Source: Podocnemis expansa
Taxonomy: Eukaryota > Chordata > Testudines > Podocnemididae
NCBI GenBank assembly: GCA_007922195.1
Contig: ML682003.1
Coordinates: forward strand, 62,001-126,000
DNA: 64,000 nt
Direction: 5' to 3'
The notes beneath the pieces were generated by a model that saw nothing but the letters and a program-made list of their open reading frames with translations, had not been told where the DNA came from and made no database searches. Position numbers and translations under genes: made by a program. Below, piece by piece: positions 34,437 to 47,465 of this stretch (position 1 is the first letter of the stretch; the number at the start of each line of letters is the position of its first letter).

Positions 34437-35085
34437 AGAGAGTTCAGAGAAGAGCCACAAAAACGATTACAGACTCCAGAAGCTTACTCTATTTCTGTGG
34501 TTCCCAGCCATTGCTCCGCCATGACACACCTTGATACCTTTAATTATTTTGAGGCACACCACCATATAGTCTCCAAATGAACTCATGAATATTCATGAGT
34601 CTGTTCAGCACTCTGCGTAGTTTTTCAAAAAATTCCATGACACAGCTGAGGGCACATCCGGGTGCTGTGACACACTGGTTGGGAAACAGTGCTCTGTTTA
34701 TCTCAAGAAAGAAAATATTAATCAATGACTCAATTAATGACTATAATTCCTGTGTGGGGAACAAATATTTACTAACAGACTCTTCAGTCTAGCTGAGCAA
34801 GGTGTAACTTGGCTGGAAGTTGAAGCTAGACATATTCAGAATGAAATAAGGCATAGCTTTATAAAAATAAGAATAATGAACCACTGGAATAATTTACCAA
34901 TGTTTGTGGTGGATTCCCCATGAGCAAGTTCTCCAGGAGCAAGTTTTGGCTTAAGGTTGGTTGTGTTTCTAGAAGACCTGCTGTAGCAATGCTTTCAAGG
35001 AAGCTCCATCACTTCTGTTTTCCAGAAGGTCAGACTAGATGATTCCCGTGACCCTTCTGCCCTTCTAAGCTATGATTAAATGCTT
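34437..35085 (+). repeat. CR1 3' end with nested hAT MITE
   Basis: Starts 'cagagaagagccacaaaaac', is interrupted at 34495-34691, and resumes with 'acttggctggaagttgaagc tagac', 'aatgaaccactggaataatt tacc', ending 'ggtcagactagatgattccc' and 'cccttctaagctatgatt'. Plus strand, 3' UTR complete, 5'-truncated, frames broken. Confidence 0.9.
34495..34691. mobile_element. hAT-type MITE (family G/H)
   Basis: Start ctgtggttcccagcc, end ggttgggaaacagtg; good inverted repeat. TSD ctctattt / ctctgttt (34487-34494 and 34692-34699, 7 of 8). It lies within the CR1 fragment. Confidence 0.88.
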
Positions 35086-36768
35086 TGGTGAGTAGGGATG
35101 CTGTTTTAAACCAGGGATTGATTTTGTCTATTCAAAACCTTTCCAAATCACAGCTTCAAAATTTCATGAAGCAGAACAAGAAAAAAATGTAAATACTTTT
35201 TTCCTTTAAATCTTGAGAAATAACTAGATTTAGAACACAACGTGAAAACAAAAACAAAGATCCATCTAACCTTATCGCCTCAGAAAATGGCTGTAAGTTA
35301 AGAAGCACCTTTGCAGAACGGAGCATATTTACATTTTAAATATCTATAAATATTCATTACATATCCATTCTCACATACATATTTAAAAACTGGAACCTCT
35401 GCTTGCATTATATGGAGTTACTGTAGATAAAAGTATACTTAAAAGAAATAGAATGATTATTGTTTGGCCAGCTGGCATGATAAATCACAGCCAGGCAGCA
35501 AGATTAGGGGACCAAAATGGAAATAAATATGCATTCACTAGAGCTCTAGGAGAAAATGAGAGAAGAGGAGAAGAAAGTTTGTGAGTTGGGCTACTGCAGA
35601 TAAAATATCCCTAGATTTTCCTGCAGGGAGTGCTGATCTTTTGAAAAGCCAAACAAAGGATGCTTTTTAATTAATGGAATATAATTTGAATTATAGTACT
35701 TCCTAGAGACTGCAACAATGATCAGGACCCCATTGTGCTAGGTTTTGTAAAAACACATCAGTTGAGTCATAGCTTCACTGTATTCTTCCATCTGTTTGTC
35801 TGTGTCTGCCTCTTTTGAAGGCATGTGGCCTGATTCACAGTTTGGCATCCCAGCCATAATGATGTTTAGGATCAAGCTATATCATAAAGAAAAGAAAAAA
35901 AAAGATTCACTTAAGAAAAGTGGGATGGTGTCTCTGTTGTCAGATTCTGACATCACAGCAACATGTGAATATCTCTCTGAGAGAAGGACATTTCCAGTAA
36001 CTTGGATGGTAAATCCGTAGTGAGCTTCATGTGGGGAGATCTTTGTGTTTCCATGGTGCCTATATCAGCTTCAGGGCCAATGTGCATTTTATGAATTTGT
36101 CACAGAACATAGGGAGAGAGTCATATTTAGCCCTTTGAGCAAAAGAACAGTAATGGCAGTATCTACAATCATTCAAGTATTTTCTTCATTCTGAAGATTT
36201 CATCAAATTAAAGTGTCATACACATGGACTCTTTGTCCCAGGGACCAACCAGTAAATTTAAATCACTCAGGCTATATGGCTTGGGAAGGGGGGGAATTCA
36301 ATGTTCCAAGTGTCTGACTTCCTTTGGAAAACCCATCCTGACCCACTGAAACAAACCTCTATCGTCAGTGTATTGAATGGTTTCAATTTCTGCAAGCAGA
36401 CCAAAACAAAAAAAAGAGTCCTCTGGCATTGAAAGACTTGGCAAGATACAAACAGACAACACTTTTGCTTATTTGCAATTTTTCAGTATGGGTTCAGGGC
36501 GTGAAGGCTTGACAAAAGAAGGTTCATGGAAAGAAAAATTGTCAGAAATAGTTGTTTTGGCACAAAGATGCAAGTGACTCCTCATACAGGATCCATGTGA
36601 AACTTCTATTATTAATGTACAAAGCTTATAATGAGGGAATCGTTAGGACATCACATCTCAGTCCAATACCCACCATGAGGATACGAAAGGGTGGCACCTA
36701 AAAGAGCCCAGGTGGAGAGATAACGAGAGGAAGAATATTTTCAACATCAGGTTAAAACTATGGAATAC
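35086..36768. other. No gene; old-repeat scrap at about 35695-35765
   Basis: 'gatcaggaccccattgtgct aggttttg' matches the ancient repeat at 57365 and 19650. The remaining sequence, including frames of 66-74 codons, is not recognised. Confidence 0.4.
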
Positions 36769-36782
36769 TCTCCCAAAGAAAA

Positions 36783-37811
36783 ACAAACAAGGAGTCTTGT
36801 GGCACATAGAGTGAAAAATTTGTTTATTGCATGAGCTTTCATGGACAGAGCCAGCCGGGTATCCTGAAGTCAACTACTACAGGAGAAGCCCAAGAAAGAA
36901 AATAACCGAACACCACTGGTCATCACCTACAACCCCCAAGTCAGATCTCTACAGCACATCAAGGATCTACATCATATTCTACAGCACAATCTTCACTCTC
37001 TCAGGCCTTGGGAAGCAAACTTCTTGCTTACAGACAGTCTCCCAACCTTAAGCAGATACTCACCAGCAACTACAGACCTAACAACATAATCATTAAAGCA
37101 GGTGCATATCCCTGCAATAAAACACGCTTCCAACATTGACCACATATTTGCACAAAAGACACTATTACAGAACCTAATAAAATCAGATACTCCATGAAAG
37201 GCCCATTCACCTGCTCATCCACCAATGTGTTTTATGCCCTTATGTGTCAGAAATGCCCCTCTGCCTTACATATCGGACAAATAGGATGGTCGCTGCAGAA
37301 AAGAATAAATGGGCACAAATCTGACATCAGAAATCACAATATTCCCAAATAAATGGGAGAGAATTTCAATCTTCCCGATCACTCAACTGATGTTTTACTA
37401 ATTGTGGTGCTCAGAGAGATGAATACCAGATCAAGACTTCAAAGAGAAGCCGCAGAGTTCGAATTTATTTGACGATGTGATTGCACTGCTTCAGTGCTAA
37501 ATAGGGACTTTGGATATTTCTCTCGTTACAAACGGTGATTTGACCTCATCTTCCTCTATATGCTGTTCCCCAGTGTTTGAATCTTAACAATGGATTTGAT
37601 TTGCTGTTACTGTGTGATCTGATCCCATGACTCACACTTTCCTGCATTTACTTCCTCCCATTCTATAAGGTCCCCCAGCTTCAAAGCACCTGATGAAGTG
37701 GGATTTTTCTCTCACAAAAGCTCATGCAATAAATAAATTTGTTAGTCTTTAAGTGCCACAGGTCTCCTTTTTTGTTTTACTAAACTAGGCTAAGACGGCC
37801 GCCCCTTTGAG
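36783..37811 (+). mobile_element. Penelope-like element, 1029 bp, with 14-bp TSD
   Basis: Perfect 14-bp TSD tctcccaaagaaaa (36769-36782 and 37812-37825). The left end is a reverse tail fragment (aacaaggagtcttgtggcac ... attgcatgagctttcatgg), then a forward 3' coding region with a decayed GIY-YIG endonuclease, then the 3' UTR and complete forward tail ending ggccgcccctttga. 5'-truncated: the reverse transcriptase domain is absent. This copy links the many short tails in this window to a Penelope-like retroelement. Confidence 0.92.
36845..37530 (+). pseudogene. GIY-YIG endonuclease remnant of a PLE
   Basis: The reading frame through 37209-37349 gives the endonuclease core: FTCSSTNVFYALMCQKCPS, then LHIGQIGWSLQKRINGHKSD and IRNHN, stopping at 37350. 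In Penelope-like elements the C-terminal GIY-YIG nuclease nicks the target. Here GIY has become V-F-Y-A-L and YIG has become HIG. The Cys pair (MCQKC), the arginine in LQKRINGH and two histidines (GHKSDIRNH) are still visible, as in the Cys/His set of PLE nucleases. Upstream (QALGSKLLAYRQSPNLKQIL, NYRPNN) and downstream (RSRLQREAAEFEFI) text keeps the frame with scattered stops (near 37136, 37350 and after FEFI). It is a pseudogene, 5'-truncated and without the RT domain. Confidence 0.85.
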
Positions 37812-37825
37812 TCTCCCAAAGAAAA

Positions 37826-38340
37826 TCACAAATGGTCCAAACTTTTATCTTCTCATTCTTCAAACCTCTTAATAGTCTCTAGCTAAACAGACAGAAGGAA
37901 AACCTAGCACTGTGCTCACAAGCAGTGGAGAATAGCTAAACTGATCGGTATGCAAGAAAATTGGACAGTTATTATTGTTTTCTTAGCACAGCACTTCGCA
38001 AAAACCATGACAGGCTCTTGAGGAGTAGGAAGCATCAGAAAAATTACTGAATCCAAAGAAGAAAAAATGGAACTGTTTATCGGAGTGAGTTCTCAGGTTA
38101 ACCAAACTTCATTGCTCCTACAAAATATAATGTAGAATGGTTGTTTGGAGGCAGGGAAATATTAACAAAAATTAAAAATAAACACAGTGTGTGGTGTGTG
38201 ATTCAGCAGCTTTAATTTTTATAAATTGTTTGTTTCTTTCCCTACTAATTCTAGCATTCAGTAACTCTATAAAGGGTTGCCTAGTCATTAGGGCTGACTA
38301 TGTTAATTGATTTTTCAATTCATCATGTACATTTCCATTT
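37826..38340. other. No gene recognised
   Basis: About 500 bp of AT-rich sequence. Nothing recognised. Confidence 0.4.
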
Positions 38341-38905
38341 ATTTCTTTTGCATATGCGATATTGTAGAGCAGGTACAGAAAAGAGCAACCAAAATAATTA
38401 GGGGTATGGAACAACTTCCATATGTGTTGAGATTAATAAGACTGGGACTTTTTAGCTTGGAACAGAGACAACTAAGGGGAGATATGATAGCAGTCTATAC
38501 AATCCTGACTGGTATAGTGACATTATATATAGAAGTGTTATTTATTTCGCAACACAAAAACTCAATTGATAAGCAGCAAATTTAAAACAAATAAAATGAA
38601 GTACATCTGCACAACCAGCCTATGGAACTCCTTGCCAGTGGATATTGTGAAAACCATGACCATAATGGGGTTCAAAAAAGAACTAGATAAGGTCGTAGAG
38701 GATAGGTCCATCAATGACTATTAGCCAGGATAGGCAGGGATTGTTCATTGCCAGAAACTGGGCATGGCTGACGGGATGAATCACTTGATTGATCACCTAT
38801 TCTATTCATTCCTTCTGAAGCAACTGGTATTGGTCACTGTGAGAAGACACAATAAAGGGTTAGATGGACCATGGGTCTGACCCAGTACACCCGTTCCTAT
38901 GTTCT
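38341..38905 (+). repeat. CR1 3' end
   Basis: Encodes VQKRATKIIRGMEQLPY and LGLFSLEQRQLRGDMIAVY (38360-38500), the CR1 C-terminal signature, then a decayed end and a long 3' UTR ('gttagatggaccatgggtct gacccagt', finishing 'cctatgttctta'). It belongs to a different CR1 subfamily from the copy at 29668, because the 3' UTR differs. 5'-truncated and broken. Confidence 0.92.
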
Positions 38906-40145
38906 TAGTGATTTTTTTACTTTGATATCATTTTTCAAATTCAATGATGTTTCGTGCACCATAGTTATAATTTTAATTGATGTTGTTAGAATACATTCTT
39001 GTTCTGATTATGTGCTTCATACCAGATTATGCCACCAGGGGTACATGCATCACAATCTGAAAACTGCTATTAAAACAGGTTGGTCCTAGATTTTTCTTAT
39101 AGGTGCATAATAAACAGATGCCTTTAATAAATTCCCTTAACAAGTTTCTACTCTAAGTCATAATGGCAGGTGAATACTTCCTGTTCACTATGAGAAAACA
39201 ATTGACAGGAGGTCTGCTTGATTTCAGATTTTTTTTTAATGGATTTTTGAACTAAAGACACATTACAAGGCTCTAAACCATCCCATTACTTTAAGTGTTC
39301 TTGCACCAGGAACATATTTAGCTCCCAGGTTTTTTTGTATTGTTTGAACTAGATTTATGTGCTCACAATAGAATGAGGACACATAATTTTGATGCTTTGA
39401 TATTTTGTTGTGTGAAGATGTCAGTTTGTTTCTGACATGCCTTGCCCATTCTCTGTGAGAACATTATGAATTGTTTCAATGGGCATACATTTTTAGGAGG
39501 GAAAACTCAGAAAACAACACCAGAAATTAAATGATCCCAGAATACCTTAATGAAGATACTGTTTTGTTTCTCAAGTAAAAATTAGTTCTTGTGAAATCCT
39601 CAGTATACTCTCAGCATGTCAGTGGGTAGATCACTAAGAGCCTTTTACTGATATCAGATAATTGGGTTATTATTTTTGCTCACATGGTAGAGATCTGTGC
39701 AGCTGTACTAAGAGTCCCAAGCACAAACTCTGCTTCTAAAGAGCACACAATCAATGTGCATCAGTCCTGATTTGGGTGAGCCACCTCTAGGGCTGAGATA
39801 GGCGTTCAGTCTCAATGCCTGTTTGCTTCCTGATCTCTATGGTGGTCACTAAAACGACTTCCCATAAGGCATCTGGTTTTTGTGATGTGGCTATTTGTGA
39901 CAGAAACAAACTCCTCTTATTCATACAGGCTGCTGAACAGCCACTGAGCAGTGGGAAGGACTTTTTATTGCTGCCTTCCTAGACTGAATCTTATTGGGGA
40001 CTTAAATGTTTAAGATCCTGCCTAGGGTCCACTTTCAGCTGCTGTTAACCCATTGAAATTGAGAGGCTATAATTCATAGTCTGACTTAGTTTTCCTTTGT
40101 TTGGTTAATCACTCTGTAGCCCTGTCTCGTAGTTCCTTAATATGA
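38906..40145. other. No gene or repeat recognised
   Basis: About 1.2 kb of AT-rich sequence with no recognisable element ends. Confidence 0.4.
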
Positions 40146-40153
40146 CTCTACAC

Positions 40154-40341
40154 CAGAGGTCTCAAACTCGTGGCCCATTGGCCACATGCATCCCCTAAAA
40201 TTATTTTCTGTGGCCCACAATGACACTATCGCTACTGATATTTGCAATATCATTGTATTAAAAGGTTTCCGTGGTGCAGCCCTCGAGCCAATAGCTTAGT
40301 CCTCATGTAGCCCTCCTGGTGATTTGAGTTTGAGACCCCTG
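40154..40341. mobile_element. hAT-type MITE (family D/E)
   Basis: Start cagaggtctcaaactc, end gagtttgagacccctg: 15 of 16 inverted-repeat positions match. Perfect 8-bp TSD ctctacac (40146-40153 and 40342-40349). 188 bp. Confidence 0.95.
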
Positions 40342-40349
40342 CTCTACAC

Positions 40350-43300
40350 CCTGAAGTCAGATCATTAATAATCTCTCCCTCCTGAGGTGGTAGCAAGTCT
40401 TGTGAGTCAAGAGACAACCTCAGTGAAAGGCTGACAGTCTCCAGCCTTTTGGGATTCAGACCCTTTTAACTCTGTAAGTCCTAAGAACCCCACTTCTTGG
40501 GCTGATAGGGGAATCCAAGGCCACCTATTCCTCTTGGTTCTAGCCAGGGACCCCCTATAAAGCAGCTGGAGCCAGTGTTTCACATCTCTGGTCTTCTTCT
40601 CACCACTCGTCTTCAGTAGGTTTTTTTTCAGACTCCTCTTTTTCAGCCTTTTTTCCTGGGGTCTAGCTACTTGAGTGGCTTCCCACTGGGTTGTTGCCGA
40701 AGGACTGTTCCTAGTAATTTCTCAGGTTGTCTGGTAGCCATTCCTCACTTTTGACCTTCAGCTTTTTCCTCTACAGCTGTGGTGACCACCAGTCCTCTCT
40801 CCTACTGAGAAGCTAGTCTCCCTACCAGTCTTTAAGGGATAGGCTTTGAACACACTAAGACAGGCCCCTTTTGGCAGTTACTGAAACATGTCCTACTCCT
40901 GCAGTGTGCTGGTGCTTTCAAGTCTCATCATTTGGCAGGACTGGGCCTGTAACTTGGCTTGAGAAGGAACCTGTAATCATTTACAAATGAGGATGGTCCT
41001 CAGTGGGCATGGAACTTGGGACATTGAGTCAAGAGCCAGTGTATCCTGAAATACCACCATTTGCTTCAATAAAGCACCCTATTCCAGTACCTGGAATGGG
41101 AATGCATGCGACCAGCTGTGAAGAGAGGAGAGACAGCCTCCAGGTTTGCTCAGTCCCTGGTGTTTCAGGAAATGCATATGGCTCTGGCTATGACCTTACA
41201 CACAAGCCAGATTGCACCCTGAAGCTCCAGTGCTGCTCTAGAGACACTCTGAGCTACTCACTATCCTGATTCCCTTCTTTGAGATGGGGTGCCTTTGTCT
41301 CAATCCATCCCATCTGATGTGTCAATGGGGCCAAAATGTGGGAGGCCATGTGCTTTATAGGGTCATGTGCTTTGCCATACAGTAGCTTAGTTGCAAGGGG
41401 CTCTGAGACCTACATCACCTCTCGCAGTTGATTTTTGTGTACAGCAAAGGAGAGGGAATAGCAAGGATCAGCAGCACCCAGTATATTTCCATCAATTTAT
41501 TTGGTATATTTTAATTTACAGGTCTGTGTTCTCCAAGCCATACTTATCCTAGACGAGAAAGCTGGCTCCTTCTAATGATCTACGGCTGCACCTTGTGGAA
41601 ATACACTCTAAATTTGACTCTGGAAACATGGATCAAGTGATGCTGCCAAGACAAATATCCTTTGCTGTCAAATATTTCTCTCCTCTGGAGAGTGGAGCAC
41701 CTGCACCGCAGCTTAAGAAACCTGGTGCTTCATAATGGTGTTTCCTTATGCAAGATGAAAATTGGAAGCAGTTTTTTTAACAGCTAGTTGAGACATCCCC
41801 GAAATACCTTAGATGTCAACATCTCAAGCGTACATTTGCAGGGCCGAATCCCCAGCTGGTGTTTTAAAGCTGCTGGGGTATCTAGTTGTGAGCTTGAACC
41901 AGCGTAATAAACCTTGGAATACTCAAATCACATTTTCAGCATTTCTCATGAGTGGAGCTGGCATCTTCCAAGATGCAGCAGTGAGTGAGTCAAGTAGATG
42001 GCACTCTTCTTCGGTGTATGCTGCATTGAAGTACCGACACGGCGCTGGGTGGTGGAGAGTAGCACACAGCTGGAAACATGGGTCAGATTTTCCACTGGTG
42101 TAAATCCGTATAGCACCACTGGTGTCAAGTGCTTTACACTAGTTGAAGATCCGATCATGTGTAGTTATTAAAGATCCCAGGGTTTCAATGCAACACAAGT
42201 GACAATGAGCTCTGTGCCCTGGCCAGCTTCCTATTTGTTTAACTGCCTGCTGGCTATCTGTCCCATAGTCAAAACTGAACCCAACGCTCTTTAAGCTGTC
42301 ATGCATTGTTGATGTGTGCTGTTAAAGTGCTACCATGCACCTCCCCAGAGGAGGCTGTATTTCAGTGGTGGGTGAAGGGATTCTTTTCTGTAGTCTGCAA
42401 AGCCCTTAGGAACCATTTTATAACAGAATCTACTTAAATATAATGCCATGTTTCCCATCATGAAGGATCCCAAAGAACTCATGGTGAGAAAATGTTCAGG
42501 TACTATACTGTGATTGGGGCAAAACTTAAGATTTAAGTTTAAACCTATTTAAAAATTAGCCCCATCCACTCTGTGCTGGCTCAACCACATTATGTGAAGT
42601 ATATTTTAACCTCAGTCCTTGCAAGTCCTTTTAAGAAACCTTGTATTCCTCTGCATAAACAAGGCTTATTTGTGATCCTGATGGCTGTAAAGTTGCCAAG
42701 TGAGGGAGAGGGTATTTTTCTGTCCTTCTCTAAAAATATGCAAGAAGGTTAGCTGTGAGATCTTACGGAGGCCTAGACTGGATGTAAGATTCCATTGAGA
42801 TGCACCATAAACAGCACACAAGGACCTTTAACATTATTGCTCCTTCTGCTGTTTGGCGTCCTTGACCAAGGTCACACAAGATGCATGTTGAAAGCTCTGA
42901 CATCTCCTTTCTAATGGTGCACATAGCCATGGGAAGCTGCACACATTCTCTGCATCCCAGAGGTCTGGCAGTCCCCGGAGCGAAAAGCATTTGTTGTCAC
43001 CATGAATAAATTGTGAGATGTATTTCTTTTTAAACAGTAAAGACACTCTCAAGCACAATAGATCAAACCTTCCTTCTTCCTCCCACGACTGGATATAAGA
43101 AGATAAATGCATAAAGCAAGGGGAAATATTTTAATTACAGTAGATTTCTTTTTGTTAGCAGTTCCAGGATGTAGTTAAAAACATTATATTTTGTAATGAC
43201 AGTGCTTCCTGAGGCGAGAACTGGAGGCATCCATTTTGCTGAAAAATAATCTTGTTTGTAAAAAGGGAGCTCAAGAGACTACTGGAACAGATTGCAAGAC

Positions 43301-44879
43301 AATTCCTAACTTAGTTAAACCACTTGACGGCAATAGCGGAGTTGACAAACAGGAGTTGTTGCCTGACATATATGGCCAGCTTTGCACTGGAAAGCCAACG
43401 ATTCAAGGGAAAAGTTACTGTGTTGTGCACAGCCAGATCAAGAGTGGTAGGAGCTATGGATGACAGGGCTCACGCTCTGAGAGTGGGCTGACCATGAGAG
43501 GAGACAAAAGAAACTTGGTTAATTAGGGCTAAAAGTCTAGGAGACAAGTGGTATGAGAACTCTTACTAATGACGGTGGAGATTATGGCCAACCAGCTGGT
43601 GTGGCACCCTGTCCATGTGATGGGTGGCATAGAAATTCTGATATCAGTGATCTTCCTGGAGGTTCACCATGTCTGTTTCCATGTGAGAGACACACATAAT
43701 GTTTTTTTAGGCTCCAGGTTCCCTGACAAAGTACTACAGCAGCAGCCAATGACAATAGTGAAACAAGACCAGACGCCACCTCCAGAGAACACGAATATCA
43801 TCATTCCTTCATTCTAGGATAGCCAGATGTCCCAATGTTATAGGAACAGTCCTGATATTAGAGGCTTGTTCTTATGAAAGCGCCTATTACCCTGCACTCC
43901 CATCCTGATTTTTCACGTGTTATCTGCATGCTCTTGGTTCCCTCAGCCCTGCAGCTATCTCAAACAAGCCCTCTCCACTTGCCCATGTGCTGAAATGAAT
44001 CAGAGTGGTTGGGGTCTAAACATCCTTTGTTCTAGCTTGAGTACTGGAAAGTGGCAATGATGTAGCTTGACCAAGGGTGTGGCTCACACTGACCAAGTTA
44101 TGTCCACTCCTTCTGCAAGTTGTGCTTACACGGCAGTGAAGTGATAAAGGTGACTAACCCAAGGGTTCAAACAAAAGCAAACTCCAGCCCAATCCATTTG
44201 AGCAATTGCATCAATGGTATTCTTTGTGTTCCCCTGCTCAGCTAGAATATTGCACTGGAACAGTGGGCACTCAACAGCCATCACAGAAGCAGCTTATTAA
44301 AGAGAAATTTATGAAAAGATCTGATCACTGTGTACTGTTACTTGGAAGACAGATCTGATAGTGAGGGGGCTTTCGGTCTTGCTTGTAAAGGTACAACAGG
44401 ACCCAAAGGCAGGCTGTTGAAGTTGGATAAATTCAGCTTCGAAATAAAATGCCATTTTCTATCTGTGAGGATGTTGGAATGGCTCAACAGGGGAAAGGAT
44501 GGTCTCACAAAAGGAGATGATTTTTTCAAAGGTTGTGCTTTAATTCAGCTTCTCTAAGAATTTTTACTGCTGGTGGAAGCATAAGGATCAAGATCCTAGC
44601 TCTTGGAATCTATGAATTTGAGTACCTCTGTCTAGTCGCATTTCTTCACGAGCCACGGGGAGAACAGGATTGCCTGCACTGATTGTAGCTCTTCATTAAG
44701 ATAATGACCATCAGCAAATCTCATTCTTAGCAAGCCAACTGCATGTGCCAGGAAGAAATTGTTTTTGCTCAATGTGCCAATGGCTAGATATATTCCGTGG
44801 TTTTATTTTGCCTTTTGTGAAAGAATCAGAGCTGAAGATGGGATGTTGGGTGGAGTGGACCGGTGGCCTTTCTACATGC
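40350..44879. other. Mostly unrecognised; one short dispersed repeat
   Basis: 4.5 kb with few recognisable elements. 42080-42155 ('ggtcagattttccactggtg taaatccg ... gctttacactagttgaag') looks like a short palindromic amniote repeat, also hinted at 56940-57000. Frames up to 96 codons (41.8, 42.8-43.1, 43.2-43.8 kb) show no domain. I cannot exclude a short exon, but see no splice-site-flanked conserved coding signal. Confidence 0.35.
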
Positions 44880-45275
44880 CTGGCTGCTGTGTCTTGCTCA
44901 AATGTTCAGGGTGTAAGTGATGGCTGGATTTGGGGTTAGGGAAGAAATTTTTCCCACGCTCATTGTCAGGGGCTTTTCACCTTCCCTTTGCAGGTTGGGG
45001 TGCAGGTTGCCTCCTGGGATCATCTGGTCATAGCACACAATCATTTCCTTGGATTTCTGGGGTCTCCAGCATTGGTGATAGTTTGGTTTCTCCCGTTTTC
45101 TGCCTTTGGCACACAGATCAGTTTCCTGGGTACCAAAATGCTTTAATCTAACTAGCATCTTTGGGCTCCGTATAGGCATTTCTGAGTGAAATTTAATGGC
45201 TTGGGATGTACGGAAGTTCACGATAGGTAATTTAATGGTCCCTTCTGGCCTTACACTCAATTAAACCTGTTATGT
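44880..45275 (+). repeat. CR1 3' UTR, old
   Basis: 'gatggctggatttggggtta gggaagaaatttttcccac', 'gcctcctgggatcatctggt' and 'aatggtcccttctggcctta cactc' are the typical plus-strand end of a CR1 3' UTR. Diverged. The 120-codon minus-strand frame here is a shadow. Confidence 0.75.
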
Positions 45276-46539
45276 AGTGGCCTTCATGATAGAGAAGAGC
45301 CAGAATTTACCTATCAAGAGTTTTCAGGTGCATTACAAATTTCCTTGTTCTATTGGTGTCTATAACGAAAAGGACAAAGAATAGCTTAGAGTATGGAGTA
45401 AAGGGATGAAAATGAACAACAACAAAAATGTGGGTTTAGTACCAAGAAATGCTTCCCCAAAAGAGATCTATTAGATGGTAGAATGGTGTCTCCCAGAAAG
45501 AAGTATGGGAAATCATTTATTTGGATCATATAACACTGAAACAGGACAAAACTTGCAGATATGGTAGACAGAACCCATTCTCAAGTAGTTAGGGGAACAG
45601 GATCTAGTTGGGGTCTGCCATTTCTAACATCTCTGATATCTCACTGGGAATTTTATTTGCAGAACTTGGGTAGTTTCCTTTCTAAAAGTTCCAGGCAGCT
45701 GTTCCCTCAGATTATTAGTTTTGAAAGATGCAAAAAATTATAAATGAAGAGGACAAAACCTCATCTTTGAAGGATTATGTATTCCTTCTTAAAATTTCAC
45801 TTAATTTAAAATCCATCTTTGATCCTCTTAAAGTATTTGCTTCATGAATGGGTGACAGAAGTGTGACTGAAGCACAGTCACAGAGCTTTCCTCCATGCTG
45901 TAGCTGCTTGACCAATTTACATATTCATTAAATATTCTATATTTTACTGCATCTTAATGTCACATCTTAATTTTAGCCAAAGTGTCGAGAAACAGCAGGG
46001 GTCATATCCAGGATCTGCACAAAAAATTCTGCCTTTCCTTCAGATTTGGCTTCTCAAGAATTTTTTGCTGTGTTCTGCAGAATTTAGTCTTTCATTATAG
46101 GAAAAAGAAAACATTCCATGCTGTAACACTAAGGTCGTGAACTATTGTGGATATGCAAGAGCATCATTGTCTTCTGAAGTTAGCTAACATGAGAATTCAG
46201 CTCTCCAAACTTCAAGGAACATCAGGATCAAACCATGGAACCTGTTTAAAAGGTAGAATTTGCCTTTAAATAAAGAAAACATAAAGATGCTATAGGCTAT
46301 GAACATGTCTGGAGATGTATCCTATCCAATAGGTGCAGAAATCTGCCTCAAAAATGTCTCGGCGTTTGAAGTGCTATAACCATTGCTTGTTACATTGGTC
46401 ATAACCATCTACTGTTACCTGTCTCCTCCATCTGCTGTATCCATATGTTGTCTCCAAACAGAGTGAGAGTGGAAACTTTTTGTGTCAGGGTAGTCTTTTC
46501 ACAACACCTAATATAGTCAGGTTCTGATTCCTGATTACC
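45276..46539. other. No gene or repeat recognised
   Basis: About 1.26 kb of AT-rich sequence, no motif. Confidence 0.4.
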
Positions 46540-46765
46540 CCAGTATAAATAATCTGAGGCAGTGTGGTCTTGTGAATAGAGAGCTGAACTGTACCTCAGG
46601 AAATATCAGTTCTATTCCCAGATTCCTGAATGATTTTAATCTCTCTGCCTCAATTTTCCCACCTACAAAAAGCAGCTAATGATGTTCCTTTTGCAAAACA
46701 CCTTGAGATATACTATTGAAAAAGTAGGTAAGAAATAGATATTAATAATACTATTACTCAGACAC
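46540..46765 (+). repeat. MIR-type SINE, nearly full length
   Basis: 'gaggcagtgtggtcttgtga atagagagctgaactg' (tRNA-like head), 'cagttctattcccag' (B box region), 'ctctctgcctcaattttccc acct' and 'caaaacaccttgagatatac t' follow the MIR order from head to tail. About 220 bp. Confidence 0.88.
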
Positions 46766-46899
46766 AGATTAGAAGCTCAGAAGGAACACTATTAACATCT
46801 CTTAATTGTCTTTCTGAATAGTGTAGGCCACAGGACTTCCCTGAATTAAGTCCTGCTTTGAGTCCATTAGCTGTGCTTTAACTACACTATAGCATTTAT

Positions 46900-47345
46900 T
46901 TTAGGAAAAAATTACAATGCTAATTTAAAAATTCCTAGCGATGGAGAATCTAATGGAACCTTTGGTAAATTGTTCCAGTGGATAAAAACACTCTCACCAT
47001 TAAAAATTTGCACCTTATTTTTACTTTGGATTTATTGAGATTCAACTTCCACCCTTCAGATTTTGTTATATTTGTCTGTTAGTCTGAAGAGGATGCTATC
47101 AAATTTATGTTCCCCATGTATGTACTTATGGACTGTGATCAAATCACCCCATAACCATCTTTTCATTAAGATATATAGCTTGAGCTCCTTGAGTTTTTTT
47201 GTTTGTTTATTTGTTTTGTTTTGTTTTTGCTATAGGAAGTGTTTTCTAATACTTTAATCATTCTCATGGCTCTTCTCTGAACCCTCTATAATTTATCAAC
47301 TTCAAGAACCTGCTCTTGCTTGAGAGTGTTCATATGTCTAAGGAT
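46900..47345 (-). repeat. CR1/L3-like LINE 3' region, reverse
   Basis: 'tggtaaattgttccagtgga', 'ccatgtatgtacttatggac tgtgatcaaatcacccc' and 'catggctcttctctgaaccc tc' are the reverse of the C-terminal and 3' UTR part of a CR1-group LINE. A (TTTGTTT)n tract lies inside (47190-47230). It may be the other half of the copy at 49140, separated by the MITE and unrecognised sequence. Confidence 0.75.
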
Positions 47346-47465
47346 CACATTATCATTTTTGGGGCATGCTAGCAGTTCATGTTGGCTAATTATCTGTCAT
47401 GACCCTTGTGAAGAACTTTTGGGTATGTAGTTGCATTTATATTGTTTTAGGTATGAGGTATGCAA

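Noticed and set aside
37209..37349. Host GIY-YIG nuclease exon
   Set aside because: It lies inside an insertion with a perfect 14-bp TSD and PLE tails, contains nearby stops, and has degenerate GIY and YIG motifs.
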